This document shows, piece by piece, positions 5,499-8,857 of a stretch of DNA of 8,857 nucleotides (positions are counted from its first letter, which is position 1; each line of letters opens with the position of its first letter). Source of the DNA: an uncultured Phascolarctobacterium sp. (GTDB lineage: Bacteria; Bacillota; Negativicutes; Acidaminococcales; Acidaminococcaceae). Position numbers and translations under genes: made by a program. Below the pieces are notes generated by a model that had not been told where the DNA came from, ran no database searches, and was given only the letters and a program-made list of their open reading frames with translations. The stretch lies in assembly GCA_900553055.1 (NCBI GenBank), contig USBV01000061.1, positions 1-8,857 of the forward strand, written 5' to 3'.

Positions 5499-6590
5499 TC
5501 AAACTCCTTTCGTCAGCAAGGCCATGGCCTGCTTGGTATTTAGCATCGCCTTAGCCCGCAGCTTGTCCAGCCTGCCCCGACAGTAGGCTTCGGGTGCTAG
5601 CGCTTTTTTTGCCGCAGCCACCACCTGAGTGGACTGCAAATTCTCTACGTTACCGGCAGTTACGCCGTTTATATCCTTCACAAAGCCATCAATTTTAGGA
5701 TCATAGGAAATTGCCACAAAGGGCCTTTCCATAACAGCAGCAAAAATCAAGGCGTGCAAGCGCATGCCAATCAGCAGCTGAAAATTACCCATCAGCGATA
5801 AAAATTGCTCCGTATCACAATCGGCAGTGAGCACAGTGCTGCACTCCTTATGCACCATAAAATGCTGCAAGCGTTGGCAGGCAGCCACATCCACCGGATA
5901 CTGCAACGGCAAAATCACCACATGGGCGTCATATTCACGACTCAAAATATCCACTGCCTTGGCCAACTCCAATAGATAGCGGTCGCCATCCTGCCATTTG
6001 CGCACGGAAATAGCAATGAGCATTTTATCCTTAGGTACGCCAAACTTATCCAAGAGCTCGCGTCCCTGCTCCTTGCTTTCCTGAGGCAAGGTCATAACAG
6101 CATCAGCCGTTAGCTGCACCTTTTCCGGAGGAATGCCAATATGACGTAGCTCGTAGAGTGAATCCTGATCGCGCACGGTAATCAAATTCACATGGCTGCA
6201 CACAACCTTGGTCAGCTTGCGCAAAAGGCCGCTGTGAATGGGGCCAATGCCCTGCGCAAAAAGCATTACCTTCTTGCCCAGCAGCAGGCCCAGGCCTAAA
6301 ATTGACAAATAATAGAGCAAGCTTCGCTTGCTAGTTACATCCTGCAGCAGGCTGCCACCGCCGCTCAGCAGCAAATCGCAGCCACGCAGGGAAGAAATTA
6401 TTTCTAAGGGATTAAATCGATGAATAGAGGTGACGTCATATTGGGCTGCGGTCACTTGGGGATTTCCCGAAATTACCGTTAGCTCCACGGCGTCCTCTGT
6501 ACTGCGCAAAGCTTTAATGATCGCGGCCAGCATGGCCTCATCTCCGGCATTGGCAAATCCATAGTACCCGGAAATTACGATCCTACTCAT
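5499..6590 (-). CDS. csaB: Polysaccharide pyruvyltransferase CsaB
   Basis: Transfers pyruvate from phosphoenolpyruvate as a ketal onto a sugar of a secondary cell-wall polymer; pyruvylated polymer is the classic ligand of SLH domains that hold S-layer and outer-surface proteins. The 363 residues form one polysaccharide-pyruvyltransferase domain. The N-terminus (SGYYGFANAGDEAM, 7-20) is typical of CsaB, LLLSGGGSLLQD (73-84) and AQGIGP (112-117) are hallmark loops, and the C-terminal half carries IGMRLHALIFAA (274-285, H279) and SYDPKIDGF (295-303). There is no signal peptide or clear membrane segment, so it acts in the cytoplasm on the lipid-linked precursor. The ATG overlaps the stop of the DUF5693 gene in an ATGA quartet (6587-6590), so translation is coupled; AAGGAG lies about 12 bases upstream. 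Being encoded within the ftsEX operon ties polymer decoration to division. The family is secure; the acceptor sugar is unknown. Confidence 0.94.
   Translation of the reverse strand: MSRIVISGYYGFANAGDEAMLAAIIKALRSTEDAVELTVISGNPQVTAAQYDVTSIHRFNPLEIISSLRGCDLLLSGGGSLLQDVTSKRSLLYYLSILGLGLLLGKKVMLFAQGIGPIHSGLLRKLTKVVCSHVNLITVRDQDSLYELRHIGIPPEKVQLTADAVMTLPQESKEQGRELLDKFGVPKDKMLIAISVRKWQDGDRYLLELAKAVDILSREYDAHVVILPLQYPVDVAACQRLQHFMVHKECSTVLTADCDTEQFLSLMGNFQLLIGMRLHALIFAAVMERPFVAISYDPKIDGFVKDINGVTAGNVENLQSTQVVAAAKKALAPEAYCRGRLDKLRAKAMLNTKQAMALLTKGV
5504..5510 (-). promoter_or_regulatory. Ribosome-binding site of ftsE inside csaB
   Basis: AAAGGAG on the minus strand lies in the last codons of csaB. 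The AGGAG core is 10 nt from the GTG at 5491-5493, one from the TTG at 5500-5502 and 19 from the ATG at 5482-5484, so it selects the GTG. Confidence 0.75.
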
Positions 6591-8689
6591 TGCTCCATGT
6601 ATCTCCTTTTCAGCTTTTCACCCACATAAAGCAGCACACTTGCACCAAGTATGCTGATAATACCAAAAATAATGCCCACAGCGTAGCCATCCAAGGCACG
6701 CACAAAGCTCATCACAACGGGAGTACGCATATGGCAGAAGGTTTGCACCAGGCTGCCTTGGCCGATTACTGCACCACAAACGAGCACAAACTGCCACCAG
6801 CGCGGTGCACATTTATACACTGCCATCACCATCAGGAAGAAGGCCGGATGGCCGATCATAAATTCCTTTTCACGCGGACGAGCATACATCACCTGCTCTA
6901 AAAAGGCACGCATCTTGAGCTCGATGGCAGGCACGGGCACGCCACCGGTGTGACCACTACGGCCTACAAAGTAGAACGCAATGAAGAGGAACACCATCAG
7001 CACTGCCACATGCTTAAAGGTTAAGCCCGTATCCAGCAGGCTGTTGAGCTTGTTGAGCAAGCTCTTGGCACCCTTACCCACAACCTGCAGCATATCGTAG
7101 CGCTTTAAGTAAAGCGCTGCGGTGAGCACTACGGGCAGGATAAAGGTGAGCTTTACGCCACGATAAATATCAATTTCCAAAAGGAAGCGTGTGTCGGTTA
7201 AAATGGCGGATAAGAAGGCCGCGCCCACTAAGGACAAGGCAATGGCCAAAGCCAGCTGCCAAATAGCATTCCAAATAATTTTTGCTAAGCCATTGGCATC
7301 GGTTTTATTCTTATCCCAAATTTGCATGATATAGCTCATGGAGAGCACCGGGAAGACGCTCGCCGCCGCCAAGGCCAGCAGCTGGCGAGTTAAAAGTCCG
7401 CGCCCCAGCATCAACAGGCCACAGCCCACTGCGGACAGCACTGCCCACAGCACCAGCTCCGTTTTGCTGCTCCAGTTAAAAAGCAGGCTGCCATACAGCA
7501 CTACGCCGGCCACGATAGCTAACACGATGGGTAGCCACAGTGTTTTAGCAGGGAAGTAGGGAGCAAAGCCCTGGGTATTAGCCACATCGGCAAAGACACC
7601 CGCCTGGCCAATGGTATAACCACGCGCTTCCACGTTGACCTTAATGTCACGCACGTATTTTAGGTTAATTTGCATAATATCCTTGCCCTCCACCGGAAAC
7701 AGGAAGGGACGGATATAGTTGACGCGGATATTACGCTCCTCGTCAGTCAAAGCCCAACGATGCAACGCCGTAGCCATGGAAATTTTCTTTTGCTCCAAAG
7801 CATCAATCACATAGGAGCGAGCAGATTTATAATTATTAAATTCAGCCAAGGGAATCAGCCCATCAATTTGTGCAAAGCGCAGTTGGGTATAATGCTCCAG
7901 CATTACCAGATTCATGTCGTACTCCCGTAGCTTTTTGCCCAAATATTCCACCTTGTCAGGGTAACCCACGGTTTCCTTGCCACAGGGCATAAAGGCATGC
8001 ACCTTAACCCCGGCCTTGTCGATACGTTGAAAAATGCTGTCAATTTGCTTTTCATTGACATTAATATAATTTTGAGGACGTACAATCAGCTGAAAGCCCA
8101 TCCCGGCCAGCTTTTGCATATCCTTCACAGGCAAACCTAGCGGCGCCTGCAACAGACCATGGGGCTCGTCAAAGCGACCCTCCGGTAATAAATCCGTGCT
8201 ACCTACAACACGAATAATGCGAGGCTGCTGGCTAACGATCTCTACTCTGTCAGCGCCATAGCGCAGCTGCAAATCCTCCAGCACATCCTCTAAAACAGCC
8301 GGGTCGCTGCCCGCTGCCACAAAGGCGGCGTTCTGCTCCAGCTTTTCCTGGGGAATAGCGGCAAAAACGCCCTTATCCGCCCCTAAGCTGGCCGCCTTGC
8401 GCAGCTCCTCGGTGGTAGCGCTTTGGATTTGACCCTTCTTCGTCAGACGCTCTATGGTAGTATCAAAAAGCATCAGGGAATTGATGCCTGCCTTTTGAAA
8501 TTCCCGCAGCACCTGGTCCTCGCTTAAGCCCTGCAAAATCGCCAGCTTACGCAGGCCCTCGTATTCCATGGCCATTTCCACAGTATTGTTGGCCTGCTCC
8601 ACCTGATGACGATTCCAGTTCAACCACAGGGAGCATACTAGGCCTAGCGCGATCACTGCTAAGAGCACAGGATTATAACGATGCTTCAT
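6587..8689 (-). CDS. DUF5693 family multi-pass membrane protein
   Basis: A 700-residue envelope protein of unknown biochemical function that I assign to the DUF5693 family. Residue numbers use the ATG start. One membrane segment (about 6-24) leads into an extracytoplasmic domain (about 25-380) with alternating strands and helices resembling a TIM barrel (for example LIVRP near 201-205 and NLVMLEHY near 260-267). The C-terminal third has about eight or nine hydrophobic segments from 383 on. Polar motifs look conserved between them: GRSGHTGG (576-583), ARPREKEF (603-610), IGHP (612-615) and CHMRTPVVMSFVRALDGY (652-669). Clustered H, R and E residues among membrane helices suggest an enzyme or transporter. 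The gene is coupled to csaB by ATGA, so it may make, flip or attach the polymer that CsaB pyruvylates; this is inference. Start: AGGTGA (8695-8700) five bases before the ATG; the in-frame GTG at 8702-8704 has no such site. Confidence 0.85.
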   Translation of the reverse strand: MKHRYNPVLLAVIALGLVCSLWLNWNRHQVEQANNTVEMAMEYEGLRKLAILQGLSEDQVLREFQKAGINSLMLFDTTIERLTKKGQIQSATTEELRKAASLGADKGVFAAIPQEKLEQNAAFVAAGSDPAVLEDVLEDLQLRYGADRVEIVSQQPRIIRVVGSTDLLPEGRFDEPHGLLQAPLGLPVKDMQKLAGMGFQLIVRPQNYINVNEKQIDSIFQRIDKAGVKVHAFMPCGKETVGYPDKVEYLGKKLREYDMNLVMLEHYTQLRFAQIDGLIPLAEFNNYKSARSYVIDALEQKKISMATALHRWALTDEERNIRVNYIRPFLFPVEGKDIMQINLKYVRDIKVNVEARGYTIGQAGVFADVANTQGFAPYFPAKTLWLPIVLAIVAGVVLYGSLLFNWSSKTELVLWAVLSAVGCGLLMLGRGLLTRQLLALAAASVFPVLSMSYIMQIWDKNKTDANGLAKIIWNAIWQLALAIALSLVGAAFLSAILTDTRFLLEIDIYRGVKLTFILPVVLTAALYLKRYDMLQVVGKGAKSLLNKLNSLLDTGLTFKHVAVLMVFLFIAFYFVGRSGHTGGVPVPAIELKMRAFLEQVMYARPREKEFMIGHPAFFLMVMAVYKCAPRWWQFVLVCGAVIGQGSLVQTFCHMRTPVVMSFVRALDGYAVGIIFGIISILGASVLLYVGEKLKRRYMEQ

Positions 8690-8694
8690 TATTT

Positions 8695-8700
8695 TCACCT
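8695..8700 (-). promoter_or_regulatory. Ribosome-binding site of the DUF5693 gene
   Basis: AGGTGA on the minus strand, five bases before the ATG at 8687-8689. It lies in the 21-nt gap after prfB and argues against the in-frame GTG at 8702-8704 as start. Confidence 0.7.
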
Positions 8701-8710
8701 GCACTTACAA

Positions 8711-8857
8711 TCAAATCTTCTTTTGTTGGCTACGCAGATAGGCCTCAACAAAGGGCATTAAATCACCATCCATTACGGCGCCGATATTGCCGGTTTCGCA
8801 GCCGGTGCGATGGTCCTTAACCAAGGTATAGGGCTGGAAAACATAGGAGCGGATTTG
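8711..8857 (-). CDS. prfB: Peptide chain release factor 2, C-terminal end (partial)
   Basis: The last 48 codons and the TGA stop of RF2, which releases finished proteins at UGA and UAA codons; the gene continues past the right edge. The translation starts [19 protein letters not shown] and contains ETGN, GAVMDGD and PFVEAYL, a close match to the conserved RF2 tail, in which RSYV, VKDHRT and the MDGD stretch are diagnostic. The stop-codon-recognition SPF motif, the GGQ loop and any programmed frameshift near the N-terminus lie outside the window. It ends 21 nt before the DUF5693 gene with no terminator between them, so the envelope operon probably shares its transcript. In B. subtilis prfB is also close upstream of ftsEX and ctpB. 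Confidence 0.93.
   Translation of the reverse strand, partial: QIRSYVFQPYTLVKDHRTGCETGNIGAVMDGDLMPFVEAYLRSQQKKI

Noticed and set aside
4360..5586. Long plus-strand open frame (about 408 codons) opposite ftsE and ftsX
   Set aside because: It is antisense to two securely identified genes, its translation resembles no protein family and it has no ribosome-binding site; it is a by-product of codon use on the other strand.
7046..7064. Inverted repeat GAGCTTG-TTGAG-CAAGCTC inside the DUF5693 gene
   Set aside because: It encodes a Leu/Asn/Ser-rich stretch in an intact frame with no U run; most simply explained by repeated leucine codons.
1..8857. Mobile elements, CRISPR arrays, tRNA or rRNA genes
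   Set aside because: No transposase, terminal inverted repeats, regularly spaced repeats or structural RNA signature was found on either strand.

Overview
The window reads as a compact piece of chromosome from an anaerobic Firmicute, with every gene on the minus strand, so transcription runs from high to low coordinates. The gene set suits a diderm of class Negativicutes: an RF2 gene, a DUF5693 membrane protein, the pyruvyltransferase CsaB, FtsE/FtsX, an EnvC-like M23 peptidase, a C-terminal processing protease and a meso-diaminopimelate dehydrogenase. I lean towards an Acidaminococcaceae/Phascolarctobacterium-like genome. That is inference from gene content and protein character; no marker in the window fixes the taxon.

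Layout in order of transcription. (1) The last 48 codons of prfB (8711-8857) run off the right edge. (2) A very tight cell-envelope cluster follows: DUF5693 protein (6587-8689), csaB (5499-6590), ftsE (4807-5493), ftsX (3930-4817), EnvC-like M23 protein (2770-3915) and S41 protease (1598-2749). Gaps are 21 nt or less and two junctions overlap (ATGA at DUF5693/csaB; 11 nt at ftsE/ftsX), so these genes are almost certainly one operon, probably with prfB. (3) After an 87-nt gap holding a stem-loop and a good extended -10 promoter comes ddh (530-1510), then a small ArsC/Spx-like thiol protein (125-475). A strong bidirectional terminator (57-88) ends this second unit. Bases 1-56 hold no recognisable gene.

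Working together: FtsE and FtsX form the division-site ABC complex that controls peptidoglycan hydrolysis at the septum. The secreted coiled-coil M23 protein encoded next door is the natural partner and keeps a full set of zinc ligands. The S41 protease is a candidate for turnover of that hydrolase. CsaB adds pyruvyl ketals to a cell-wall polymer, the usual docking site of SLH-domain proteins, and the uncharacterised DUF5693 protein is translationally coupled to it. Ddh makes meso-diaminopimelate, the cross-linking residue of peptidoglycan. The window is thus a cell-wall synthesis, decoration and remodelling locus.

No mobile element, CRISPR array, tRNA or rRNA was seen, and no gene looks broken. 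Several starts were moved by ribosome-binding-site evidence: ftsE to a GTG, ftsX and the DUF5693 gene to internal ATGs. The least understood item is the DUF5693 protein and its coupling to CsaB inside a division operon.
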